Below, in pieces: positions 7,321-14,259 of a DNA stretch of 19,152 nucleotides. The translations under genes and the position numbers were made by a program. This DNA is from Mariprofundaceae bacterium. Lineage in GTDB: Bacteria; Pseudomonadota; Zetaproteobacteria; Mariprofundales; J009. The notes under the pieces are model-generated. The model was not told the DNA's origin and ran no database searches. It saw only the letters and a program-made list of their open reading frames with translations. How positions within the stretch are numbered: the stretch's first letter is position 1; the number at the start of each line of letters is the position of its first letter. The DNA is taken from positions 1 through 19,152 of the forward strand of contig WFMN01000088.1 in assembly GCA_015489095.1 (NCBI GenBank). The letters are read 5' to 3'.

Positions 7321-8412
7321 CTAGAAGCTGTCGAGCAGGGTCGTGATTTCGGCCTTGCCGACGCTGTCCACAATCTGGGCGCGCCCGACACCGCGCATCA
7401 GCACCAGCCTTAGCCGCTCGCCGACACTCTTTTTGTCGTGCCCCATGGCGTCGAGCCACTGCGCCGCGGTGAAACTCGGCACCGCAACCGGCAGCTCCGC
7501 CGCCTGCAGCAGCGCCACCACCTGCTGCTCCAACCCCGCGGGCGCAAGCCCGACCTGTTCAGAGAGCCTGGCCGCCATCCGCATGCCGATCGCCACCCCT
7601 TCGCCATGCAGATAGCGGCGATACCTAGTGATCGCCTCGATCGCGTGGCCGAAGGTGTGCCCCAGATTGAGCAAGGCGCGTTCACCGGCCTCGCGCTCAT
7701 CACGCATCACCACCTCCGCCTTGTGGCGACAGGAGGTGTGGATCACCTCGGCGATCGCGTCGCTCCGAAGCTGTAGCAGGTCGGGCATCAGCACCTTGAG
7801 CCGCTCCGCGAAAGCGGCGTCACGAATCAGACCGTATTTGATCACCTCCGCCAGCCCCGCCCGCAACTGCCGCCCATCCAGCGTGGTGAGCACCAGCGGG
7901 TCGATCCACACCAGCTTGGGCTGGTAAAAAGCGCCGATCATATTCTTGCCGTGCGGATGGTTGACCGCCGTTTTGCCCCCCACGCTGGAATCCACCTGCG
8001 ACAACAGCGTGGTCGGCACCTGCACCAGCGGCACCCCGCGCCGATAACAGGCGGCGGCGAATCCAGCCATGTCCCCGATCACCCCGCCCCCCAGCGCCAC
8101 CACCGGCTCGTTGCGCGCCAGCTTGCTCTCCATCAGCGCATCCAGCACCAGCGACCAGTTGGCCACCGTCTTGGAGGACTCGCCGTCCGGCAGAATCAAG
8201 CTGACACTTTGCCATCCCGCCGCCGACAGGCTCGCCTCAACCCGCGACAGATAGAGCGGCGCCACCACCGTATTGGTCACAATCAGACAACGCCCGGCAT
8301 CGCCAACCGCCCCCCGCATCGCCTCCCCCACGCGATCAAGCCCTCCGGCCTCAATGGAGATGTCATACGATCGCGCACCAAGATCAACACGGTAATGACA
8401 AAAACTGTTCAT
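7321..8412 (-). CDS. aroB: 3-dehydroquinate synthase
   Basis: AroB converts DAHP to 3-dehydroquinate, step two of the shikimate pathway, using NAD+ and a divalent metal. The 363-aa product shows VVALGGGVIGDMAGFAAACYRRGVPLVQVPTTLLSQVDSSVGGKTAVNHPHGKNMIGAFYQP, the hallmark nucleotide and metal region. It also has LAEVIKYG and the metal-binding NLGHTFGHAIE and HGEGVAIGM segments. GGGGAG precedes the ATG by 5 nt. Length and motifs look intact. It converges with efp and is divergent from the leuS remnant. The usual aroK partner upstream is absent. Confidence 0.97.
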   Translation of the reverse strand: MNSFCHYRVDLGARSYDISIEAGGLDRVGEAMRGAVGDAGRCLIVTNTVVAPLYLSRVEASLSAAGWQSVSLILPDGESSKTVANWSLVLDALMESKLARNEPVVALGGGVIGDMAGFAAACYRRGVPLVQVPTTLLSQVDSSVGGKTAVNHPHGKNMIGAFYQPKLVWIDPLVLTTLDGRQLRAGLAEVIKYGLIRDAAFAERLKVLMPDLLQLRSDAIAEVIHTSCRHKAEVVMRDEREAGERALLNLGHTFGHAIEAITRYRRYLHGEGVAIGMRMAARLSEQVGLAPAGLEQQVVALLQAAELPVAVPSFTAAQWLDAMGHDKKSVGERLRLVLMRGVGRAQIVDSVGKAEITTLLDSF

Positions 8413-8441
8413 GGAGACTCCCCACCTTTTCTCAATAGCAT

Positions 8442-8453
8442 GACGACTTCGCA
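8442..8453 (+). repeat. Solo left end of the mini-element
   Basis: GACGACTTCGCA matches the first 12 bases of the two mini-elements at 4850 and 11159. No matching right end (TTGCGATCTRCTC) and no direct repeat follow, so this is a remnant or a chance partial match. It lies in the 176-bp gap 8413-8588 between aroB and the leuS remnant. That gap must have held both start regions, but I see no convincing -35/-10 pair in it. Confidence 0.45.
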
Positions 8454-8588
8454 GCGAACGCTAGGCGCAAACAGACCAACTTTCATCGCGGCAAGGATGA
8501 GGAGACGGGACTTCGCCGCTTGGACATCGCGCGACACCCCCCCATCATTCGCCGGCTTCAAAACCTTCAACCATCTAGGGGGCATTCG

Positions 8589-8733
8589 TTGGCTGATTCA
8601 CAGTTCACCCGCTACCAGGCACAATCGATCGAGCGTAAATGGCAACAGATCTGGGCCGATTCCGGCGATGACGCCGCCAGCGACGACCCCGCCGATCCCC
8701 CGTCCGCGCTACTACTGTCTGGAGATGTTCTAG
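8589..8733 (+). pseudogene. leuS: 5' remnant of leucyl-tRNA synthetase, frameshifted and truncated
   Basis: From TTG 8589, with an AGGGGG ribosome site about 7 nt upstream, the frame reads LADSQFTRYQAQSIERKWQQIW...SDDPADP, the typical LeuS N-terminus. At a run of five C (8697-8701) the frame shifts. Removing one C restores RPRYYCLEMF, the LeuS segment just before the class I HIGH-region lead PYPSG. Homology stops after the Phe codon at 8730, followed by TAG. Only 47 or 48 of ~850 codons remain. The cell must have another leuS elsewhere. The break is inside a 12-bp palindrome and 31 bases from the mog stop. Confidence 0.8.
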
Positions 8734-8737
8734 AACA
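8726..8737. other. Perfect 12-bp palindrome at the leuS break point
   Basis: TGTTCTAGAACA is its own reverse complement. It spans the exact point (8730/8731) where leuS similarity ends and the DNA leading into mog begins. It could be a recombination core, a trace of the event that joined the two blocks, or chance. The bases 8738-8761 up to the mog stop show no gene and no terminator hairpin. Confidence 0.5.
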
Positions 8738-8761
8738 AAATTCAACCCCATCAGGAGAGAG

Positions 8762-9292
8762 TTAGCTCCCCTTTGGACGAAAAACGGAACAATGCGCGGC
8801 ATCGGCCTCCAAATACGGCCCTCCAATTAAATCAATGCAGTAGGGAACAGCCGGAAAAACAGCATTCAAACAATCATCAATGGCAGACGGTTTGCCAGGC
8901 AGGTTTATTATCAGCGTCTTCCCCCGAATACCCGCCGTCTGACGCGAAAGAATGGCCGTCGGCACAAACTTGAGTGATTCCTGCCGCATCAGTTCACCAA
9001 AACCCGGCATCATTTTTTCACACACAGCCTCGGTGGCCTCCGGTGTTACATCACGCACGGCTGGGCCGGTGCCGCCGGTGGTGACAATCAAACAGCAACC
9101 TTCATCATCGGCGAGCTCTTTCAGTGTCTTCTCAATAGCGGGCTGATCGTCGGAGATTACGCGCCTGACCGCCTCCCACTCCGAAGTGATCACCCGCTCA
9201 AACCATGCCACCATAGCCGGGCCGCCCAAATCCTCATATTCGCCCCGACTGGCGCGATCCGATACCGTCACAAATCCAATCTTTGGTTTCAT
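8762..9292 (-). CDS. mog: Molybdopterin adenylyltransferase
   Basis: Mog activates molybdopterin by adenylation so that MoeA can insert molybdate. The 176-aa protein has the MoCF-fold signature VTVSDRASRGEYEDLGGPA, then LIVTTGGTGPAVRDVTPEAT, MPGFGELMRQESLKFVPTAILSRQTAGIRG and LPGKPSAIDDCL. The long C-terminal part (VPYCIDLIGGPYLE...FRPK) matches Mog rather than the shorter MoaB. It is the last gene of the operon, 4 nt after moeA. No intrinsic terminator is visible between its stop and the leuS remnant. Confidence 0.93.
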   Translation of the reverse strand: MKPKIGFVTVSDRASRGEYEDLGGPAMVAWFERVITSEWEAVRRVISDDQPAIEKTLKELADDEGCCLIVTTGGTGPAVRDVTPEATEAVCEKMMPGFGELMRQESLKFVPTAILSRQTAGIRGKTLIINLPGKPSAIDDCLNAVFPAVPYCIDLIGGPYLEADAAHCSVFRPKGS

Positions 9293-9296
9293 CTTG

Positions 9297-10547
9297 TCAC
9301 CCTTCTTGCAGGCAAGCCGCCTGCTGGAATTCCATGCCTTGCAGCAATTGGATCGTCACCATATCGCCCTTTTTAAACCCTTCCGATTCAGCGGGAATCA
9401 ACATCAATCCATCGGCCATGGCCATGGACAGCAATACACCGCTGCCCTGCGCGCCGGTTGAAGTCGCCACATAGCCCTGCTCATCGCGACTTAGCGTCAC
9501 GCGCACAAAATGTGCGCGACCGACCCGGTCTTTCACATCATGAGCCAGACGCGCCATGATCGTGCGCCGGAACAATCGCTTATGCCCCATCATGGCACGG
9601 CAGGCAGGTGCAACAAACTGTTCGAAACAGACCATGCTGGCAACCGGATTGCCCGGCAAACCAAATACCAAGCCGTTCTCTGACGTTCCGAAAGCCAGAG
9701 GATGCCCGGGACGCATGGCCACGCGCCAGAAATGCATGGTAATGCCGAGTGCATCCAGCATCGGGCGCATAAAGTCGTGGTGGCCGACGGACACGCCACC
9801 GGATGCCAGAAGCACATCATATTTCAGCCCTTCGGCCAGTTTGGCGCGTAATTCAATCGGATTGTCATGGGCAATACCAAGCAGGGTCGGTGTGATGCCA
9901 ATCGATCTACACTGCGCATACAACGCATGCGAATTGGCATCGGGGATTTTGTTTTCATCCACCGGCTCATCGATGCTGTCAAGTTCATCGCCGGTGGAAA
10001 GAATCGCCACTGTGGGGCGTGCAAACACTGACACCTCTTTCTGCTTCACCATGGCCAGAATCGCCAATACGCCCGGCGTGATTTCCGTGCCTCTGGTCAG
10101 CACGATCTCGCCGTTTCTCAGATTCTCACCCAACGGACGGATATTTGCACCCTGTTTTTGCGGCACAAGAATCGACACCCGATCACCAGCATCCTGCGTA
10201 TCCTCAACGCGAATCACGGTATCCGCGCCTGCCGGCACCGGCGCACCGGTCATAATCCGAGCCGCTTTACCCGGCAGCACCTTCACCTGCGGCATGACGC
10301 CGGCACGGATATCATCCACCACGGTCAGTGCAACCGGCACATCGGTTGTCGCCTCCGCAAGATCGGCAAAGCGCACCGCATATCCGTCCATCGCCGATAC
10401 ATCGTAGGGTGGATGATTACGATTGGCTGAAACATCACAGGCCAGCACCCGATTTAAACTGTCATGCAATGCAACCCGTTCCATGTTCATGCAAGAGGCA
10501 TGCTCCAGAATGCAGTCTTGTGCTTCAGTCACCGAAAAATAACTCAT
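9297..10547 (-). CDS. moeA: Molybdopterin molybdenumtransferase
   Basis: MoeA takes adenylated molybdopterin from Mog and inserts molybdate, releasing AMP. The 416-aa product has all family marks in order: PPYDVSAMDGYAV (residues ~46-58), the GKAARIMTGAPVPAGADTVIRVED region, PTVAILSTGDEL, LLASGGVSVGHHDF, MRPGHPLAFG and FGLPGNPVASMVCFEQFV, then the C-terminal beta domain. The start overlaps the mobA stop as ATGA (10547-10544). It is complete with no odd residues seen. Confidence 0.97.
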   Translation of the reverse strand: MSYFSVTEAQDCILEHASCMNMERVALHDSLNRVLACDVSANRNHPPYDVSAMDGYAVRFADLAEATTDVPVALTVVDDIRAGVMPQVKVLPGKAARIMTGAPVPAGADTVIRVEDTQDAGDRVSILVPQKQGANIRPLGENLRNGEIVLTRGTEITPGVLAILAMVKQKEVSVFARPTVAILSTGDELDSIDEPVDENKIPDANSHALYAQCRSIGITPTLLGIAHDNPIELRAKLAEGLKYDVLLASGGVSVGHHDFMRPMLDALGITMHFWRVAMRPGHPLAFGTSENGLVFGLPGNPVASMVCFEQFVAPACRAMMGHKRLFRRTIMARLAHDVKDRVGRAHFVRVTLSRDEQGYVATSTGAQGSGVLLSMAMADGLMLIPAESEGFKKGDMVTIQLLQGMEFQQAACLQEG

Positions 10548-11158
10548 ACCACCTTTCCTTCTTTGGCTTTACTCAGAGCCAACCTTTGTTCAGCCCGGAG
10601 CACATCCGTTTGCGTATCCAGATCCATAAAACTTAACAACTCCGAATCAAAAGCTCGCAACTCTTCTTCAGAAATAATGGAGGCATCCACCTTTGCGACC
10701 AATGCCCGCAAACTGCGCCGCCCCTCATCCATCCGTGCCTGCATGACCGAAAGGCAAGATTTCGAATAAAATGCAGCCAAAGGCTGAATCACCTGATCAA
10801 CACATGGGACAACAACATCCTGATTCGCCCGTTTGTCAGCCATTGCGACGACCATCTCAGGTGAGACAAAAGGCATATCACAAGCCAACGCAAACACCCA
10901 CTGCGAATCCACATGCTCTAGCGCTGTAGCAACCCCCGCCATCGGGCCACGATCACCACCACTATCGCACAACTGAGGAACCAACAGATGTTCTCTGGGT
11001 TCACGAACGCTAATGACGACCGTATCAAAGAGCGGCTGCATATGGCGAATCGCCCGATTCACCAACGAATCATGCCCGAACCGAAGCGATGCCTTATCCT
11101 GGCCCATACGTTTCGATTCGCCGCCTGCCAGAATCACTGCTGTACAGTTTTCAATCAT
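10544..11158 (-). CDS. mobA: Molybdenum cofactor guanylyltransferase
   Basis: MobA links GMP to Mo-molybdopterin to form the guanine dinucleotide cofactor used by DMSO-reductase-family enzymes such as NasA. The 204-aa product begins MIENCTAVILAGGESKRMGQDKASL, the nucleotidyltransferase signature with Lys22 of the DK motif. It also has GDRGPMAGVATAL and the metal site ACDMPF. The ATG at 11158 is chosen because the possible start at 11191 lies inside the mini-element. Its first 8 bases, ATGATTGA, are also the last 8 bases of mobB, from which it is now separated by the inserted element. Confidence 0.93.
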   Translation of the reverse strand: MIENCTAVILAGGESKRMGQDKASLRFGHDSLVNRAIRHMQPLFDTVVISVREPREHLLVPQLCDSGGDRGPMAGVATALEHVDSQWVFALACDMPFVSPEMVVAMADKRANQDVVVPCVDQVIQPLAAFYSKSCLSVMQARMDEGRRSLRALVAKVDASIISEEELRAFDSELLSFMDLDTQTDVLRAEQRLALSKAKEGKVV

Positions 11159-11311
11159 GACGACTTCGCAAGAAGTCGGCATCGCGGCCATGGATGGCCG
11201 CGCAAATCAAGCGCTTGCGCGAGCAGGCGCTTGATTTGTAAGGGAAGTGAAAACCGCGCTTTTCGCTTCCCGCCAAGCAAAAAGTCCACGGAGGGACTTT
11301 TTGCGATCTGC
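11159..11311 (-). mobile_element. Multi-hairpin mini-element inserted between mobB and mobA
   Basis: This non-coding insert has the same ends as the copy at 4850: GACGACTTCGCAA at 11159-11171 and TTGCGATCTGCTC at 11301-11313, imperfect terminal inverted repeats (9 of 13). TCAATCAT flanks both sides (11151-11158 and 11312-11319). Inside are five stems: CGACTT/AAGTCG (11161-11178); CGCGGCCAT/ATGGCCGCG (11183-11202); CAAATCAAGCGC/GCGCTTGATTTG (11203-11238); GGGAAGTGAAAA/TTTTCGCTTCCC (11242-11271, one wobble); GCAAAAAGTCC/GGACTTTTTGC (11277-11304). There is no ORF. Exact edges are uncertain by 2 bp because TC is shared by the element end and the flank. Confidence 0.82.
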
Positions 11312-11809
11312 TCAATCATAACCGATCCAGCGCAAGATGAATTCGCATAAATCTTCAATATCATCCAGACCGAATCGTGGCAATCCGGCATGAACGCATG
11401 ACAGATCCGTCACCACCGCCAGCAATTCATCAGGATGACATCGTAAATGCGTGGATCGCTCGGCTCTTACCACTTCAATTTTATTACCCGGCAGCGAGGC
11501 ATAACCTTCGACCAGCAACAGATCAAAACCGGCAAAATAGCGATCGGCCAACAAACGTGGAGTCAAATCCTCCCCGACATCCTGAACCATCAGCATCTGC
11601 TCCGGTCCAACCAGCAACGAAGCCGCAGCACCGGCCTGTTTATGTCGCCAACTATCCTTGCCGGGCGTATCCATGTCGGGCTGATGATGGCTGTGCTTGA
11701 TGGCGCCGACGCGCAAACCCCGATGCGTCAATGCTGCAATCAGTTTTTCCATCAGCGTCGTTTTACCGGAATTGGAACGACCAACAATAGAGAGAACCGG
11801 AACCCTCAT
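11312..11809 (-). CDS. mobB: Molybdopterin-guanine dinucleotide biosynthesis adaptor protein
   Basis: MobB is a GTP-binding partner of MobA that helps deliver or complete the guanine dinucleotide cofactor. The 165-aa protein opens MRVPVLSIVGRSNSGKTTL, a P-loop at residues 10-17, followed by the family motifs GLRVGAIKHSHHQPDMDTPGKDSWRHKQAGA and LLLVEGYASLPGNKIEVVR. The start overlaps the moaE stop as ATGA (11809-11806). The stop lies in the right-hand direct repeat of the mini-element, so the insertion did not shorten it. Confidence 0.95.
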   Translation of the reverse strand: MRVPVLSIVGRSNSGKTTLMEKLIAALTHRGLRVGAIKHSHHQPDMDTPGKDSWRHKQAGAAASLLVGPEQMLMVQDVGEDLTPRLLADRYFAGFDLLLVEGYASLPGNKIEVVRAERSTHLRCHPDELLAVVTDLSCVHAGLPRFGLDDIEDLCEFILRWIGYD

Positions 11810-12228
11810 GGGTGCTGTGTTACCCAGGAGACGCCATCCGGGGTTGTCTCTTTCTTCCAGATCGGCACGCGCTTTTTCAGCTCATCAATCAACCATTCAC
11901 ATGCGTCAAATGCCGCCCTCCGATGCTCGGCCCCCACCACAATCAACACAATCCGGTCACCGGCATGCACGGTGGTCACCCGATGAATGATCCGTGCCTC
12001 GACAATATCAAATCGATCCAGCGCCTCGGTTCGCAATTCCTGCATGGCTTTTTCCGCCATGCCCGCATATTGCTCGAATTCGATAGAGAACACATCGCGC
12101 CCTTCAGAGAAATCACGCGCGCAACCAAGAAACATGACGACGCCACCGATGCGCCCTGAAGTCGCGCGCAGCGCGTCCACTTCAGCCTCAACCGAAAAAT
12201 CTTCTTCCTGAATGCGAACCGGTTTCAT
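11806..12228 (-). CDS. moaE: Molybdopterin synthase catalytic subunit
   Basis: MoaE and MoaD together add the dithiolene sulfurs to precursor Z. The 140-aa product has GGVVMFLGCARDFSEGRDV, FEQYAGMAEKAMQEL, HRVTTVHAGDRIVLIVVGAEHRRAAFDACEWLIDELKKRVPIWKKE. The Lys pair in PIWKKE corresponds to the catalytic lysine region of E. coli MoaE. The ATG abuts the moaD stop (TAGATG), and the stop overlaps mobB by 4 bp. Confidence 0.96.
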   Translation of the reverse strand: MKPVRIQEEDFSVEAEVDALRATSGRIGGVVMFLGCARDFSEGRDVFSIEFEQYAGMAEKAMQELRTEALDRFDIVEARIIHRVTTVHAGDRIVLIVVGAEHRRAAFDACEWLIDELKKRVPIWKKETTPDGVSWVTQHP

Positions 12229-12459
12229 CTACCCACCTGAAAAGGGCGGCATCAACGCCACTTCATCGCCATCATGTACAGGCAATTCCATATCACTGAT
12301 CTGTTCCTGATTCACGGCCAGCAGCAATGATTCACAATCGCCACATCCGACAGCGGCGATTACGTCGGCAACCGTCATTGCCTCACCTGCATCTAGGCAA
12401 TACTCCCGTTTTCCAAGACGGTCGGCAATCGAACCGAATATGAGGACTTTCACGCTCAT
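12229..12459 (-). CDS. moaD: Molybdopterin synthase sulfur-carrier subunit
   Basis: The 76-aa ubiquitin-like protein (MSVKVLIFGSIADRLGKREYCL...DGDEVALMPPFSGG) ends in the required Gly-Gly, which is adenylated and then thiocarboxylated to carry sulfur to MoaE. The start at 12459 overlaps the moaC stop as ATGA, with a GGAAG stretch upstream; the longer form from 12471 is less likely. No MoeB/ThiF-type adenylyltransferase to activate it is present in the window. Confidence 0.95.
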   Translation of the reverse strand: MSVKVLIFGSIADRLGKREYCLDAGEAMTVADVIAAVGCGDCESLLLAVNQEQISDMELPVHDGDEVALMPPFSGG

Positions 12460-12932
12460 GCGCGCTTCCATTCTCCGGATTTCCCACCGCTTTTCTCTTC
12501 AAGCTGAATCGCCGTAATGCGCATGCCTTTATCCATAGCCTTGCACATATCGTAAATGGTCAGAAGCGCCGCGCCGACCGCCGTCAGCGCTTCCATTTCC
12601 ACACCGGTCTTGCCATTGCATTTGACCGACACTTCAACGCTCAGACCGCAATTCTCTTCCAGTTCCGAAAATGAAACCCTGATGCCGGAAAGCATCAACG
12701 GATGGCACATCGGAATCAGTTCCGGGGTTTTTTTCGCTCCCATTACCGCCGCCACATCGGCCACGGCCAGTACATCGCCTTTTTTCAGCTTGCCCTGCTG
12801 GATATGTGCAAGCGTTTCCGGCTGCATATGAATCTCACCGCTGGCGATTGCGATGCGCGTCGTCTCATCCTTGGCCGAAACATCGACCATGCGGGCGCGG
12901 CCAGATTCATCGAAATGGGTTAGCTCTGTCAT
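12456..12932 (-). CDS. moaC: Cyclic pyranopterin monophosphate synthase
   Basis: MoaC converts the MoaA product (3',8-cyclo-dihydro-GTP) to cyclic pyranopterin monophosphate. The 158-aa product has MVDVSAKDETTRIAIASGEI, KKGDVLAVADVAAVMGAKKTPELIPMCHPL and TGVEMEALTAVGAALLTIYDMCKAMDKGMRI, including the active-site Asp and Lys of the DMCK motif. Length matches the family (~160). ATGA overlaps link it to modC upstream and moaD downstream. Confidence 0.97.
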   Translation of the reverse strand: MTELTHFDESGRARMVDVSAKDETTRIAIASGEIHMQPETLAHIQQGKLKKGDVLAVADVAAVMGAKKTPELIPMCHPLMLSGIRVSFSELEENCGLSVEVSVKCNGKTGVEMEALTAVGAALLTIYDMCKAMDKGMRITAIQLEEKSGGKSGEWKRA

Positions 12933-13591
12933 GCCAGCATCTCCTGACCAGTTTTGGCCTGCGCAATTTCATGCAACAGTCTGCCTTGTCGCATATGCCA
13001 ATGTTGATCAGCCAGCATACATGCATCTTCGACATCATGGCTGACCATCAACGCGGGGATTTGCAAACGCCCCTGCAAGGATTTCAAACCTAAACGCAAA
13101 CGCCGGCGAATCGCGGGGGCCTGCGCTGAAAAAGGTTCATCCAGCAACAGCAGCGATGGTCGCTTATAGATGGCGCGAACCAATGCCACCCGCTGCGCCT
13201 CACCTGTGGAGAGCATATAGGGTTTGCGTTGCAGCAACGGCTTAACCTCAAACATATCGGCCAGTTCCGCCAACCATTCCGTCTCCACCGAATCAGTTCC
13301 CAGCACGATATTCTTCTCGATGCTCAACCAGGGCAACAGCGCAGTATCAGACCAGACACAACCCGGCCGCCGCTGCTGTGGCGGCAATGAGAATCCGGCA
13401 ATGCTATCCAGCCAAATTTCACCACCCACAGACAAATGGCCCTCGGCCTGCTCCAGCCCGGCCAGACAGCGCAGCAGCGTTGTTTTTCCCGCCCCGTTTT
13501 CACCGGAGATGATGATGATTGCATTCGAAAAACGCGCATCCACCTGCAACTCCAGCATCCCCATGCGAGTCGTGATTTGAATGTGATTCAT
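12929..13591 (-). CDS. modC: Molybdate ABC transporter ATP-binding protein, short and divergent
   Basis: ModC powers molybdate import through ModB. The 220-aa protein has Walker A GENGAGKTT (residues 30-38), an LSTGE signature (127-131), Walker B LLLLDEP (147-153) and the switch His185 (VSHD). Three features differ from standard ModC. The Q-loop glutamine position is Ser81 (CVWSDTALLPWL), the D-loop reads SAQA instead of SALD, and the C-terminal molybdate-binding (TOBE/Mop) domain of ~350-aa ModC proteins is absent. It may lack substrate feedback. ATGA overlaps with modB and moaC. The ModC assignment rests mainly on its place after modAB. Confidence 0.85.
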   Translation of the reverse strand: MNHIQITTRMGMLELQVDARFSNAIIIISGENGAGKTTLLRCLAGLEQAEGHLSVGGEIWLDSIAGFSLPPQQRRPGCVWSDTALLPWLSIEKNIVLGTDSVETEWLAELADMFEVKPLLQRKPYMLSTGEAQRVALVRAIYKRPSLLLLDEPFSAQAPAIRRRLRLGLKSLQGRLQIPALMVSHDVEDACMLADQHWHMRQGRLLHEIAQAKTGQEMLA

Positions 13592-14259
13592 CGGCCTGCA
13601 CCCACATCAAACCCACGTTGGTTTATCGCATGGACCAGCGACAACATCACGAACGACACAGCCAGCAGAATCAAAGCCAGCATCCACGCTTGATCTGACT
13701 GCTGCATTTCGACCATATCGAACAAGGCAATGCTGGCTACTTTGGTTTCGCCCGGAATCGAACCGCCGACCATCAGCACAACGCCGAATTCACCCATGGT
13801 ATGGGCAAATGATAGTGCAGCTGCTACCAGCACACCGCCTTTGGCGGCCGGCAACATCACCTTCAACAGAGTCTGCTTCGCACTCATCCCCTGTGTTTGG
13901 GCCATCTCCAGCCAGTTCACAGGAATAGCGCGCAATGCCTGCTGCATCGGCTGCACGGCGAACGGCAGGCTGTACAGCACGGAAGCGAACACCATGCCGG
14001 AAAATGAAAAAGCCAGCGAACGATCAAAGATGGATTGCCATGCGCCGCCCAAAACCGAATCCGGTGCAATCATCACCAGCACGAAATAGCCCAACACCGT
14101 CGGCGGCAACACCAGCGGCAAGGACACGACAACCTCCATTGCGGTGCGGCCCGGAAACGCTTTGAATGCCAGCACATATGCCAGCGGCAATGCAATCAAC
14201 AACAAAATGACAGTCGTTGCCAAAGCCAGTTGCAAAGAGATGAATAGCGCTTCAAACAT
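13588..14259 (-). CDS. modB: Molybdate ABC transporter permease
   Basis: ModB forms the inner-membrane channel for molybdate. The 223-aa protein has about five or six hydrophobic segments, the start FEALFISLQLALATTVILLLIALPLAYVLA, and the cytoplasmic coupling loop MAQTQGMSAKQTLLKVMLPAAKGGVL. ALSFAHTMGEFGVVLMVGGSIPGETKVASIALFD is highly characteristic of ModB. ATG 14259 shares one base with the modA stop (TGATG); an in-frame GTG at 14271 would extend it by four residues. It overlaps modC by 4 bp. Confidence 0.95.
   Translation of the reverse strand: MFEALFISLQLALATTVILLLIALPLAYVLAFKAFPGRTAMEVVVSLPLVLPPTVLGYFVLVMIAPDSVLGGAWQSIFDRSLAFSFSGMVFASVLYSLPFAVQPMQQALRAIPVNWLEMAQTQGMSAKQTLLKVMLPAAKGGVLVAAALSFAHTMGEFGVVLMVGGSIPGETKVASIALFDMVEMQQSDQAWMLALILLAVSFVMLSLVHAINQRGFDVGAGR

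Noticed and set aside
8413..8588. Divergent promoter pair for aroB and leuS
   Set aside because: The gap must once have held them, but no -35/-10 pair with proper spacing could be recognised.
7951..8733. 260-codon plus-strand frame opposite aroB running into the leuS remnant
   Set aside because: Most of it is antisense to aroB. Only its last dozen codons are meaningful, as the shifted continuation of leuS.
8738..8761. Terminator for the Mo-cofactor operon after mog
   Set aside because: There is no stem-loop plus U-run here or in the leuS remnant. The palindrome at 8726-8737 is too short and lacks a loop.
9556..10407. 283-codon plus-strand frame opposite moeA
   Set aside because: It is antisense to a complete MoeA with all motifs, and its composition is serine/threonine/proline-rich noise.
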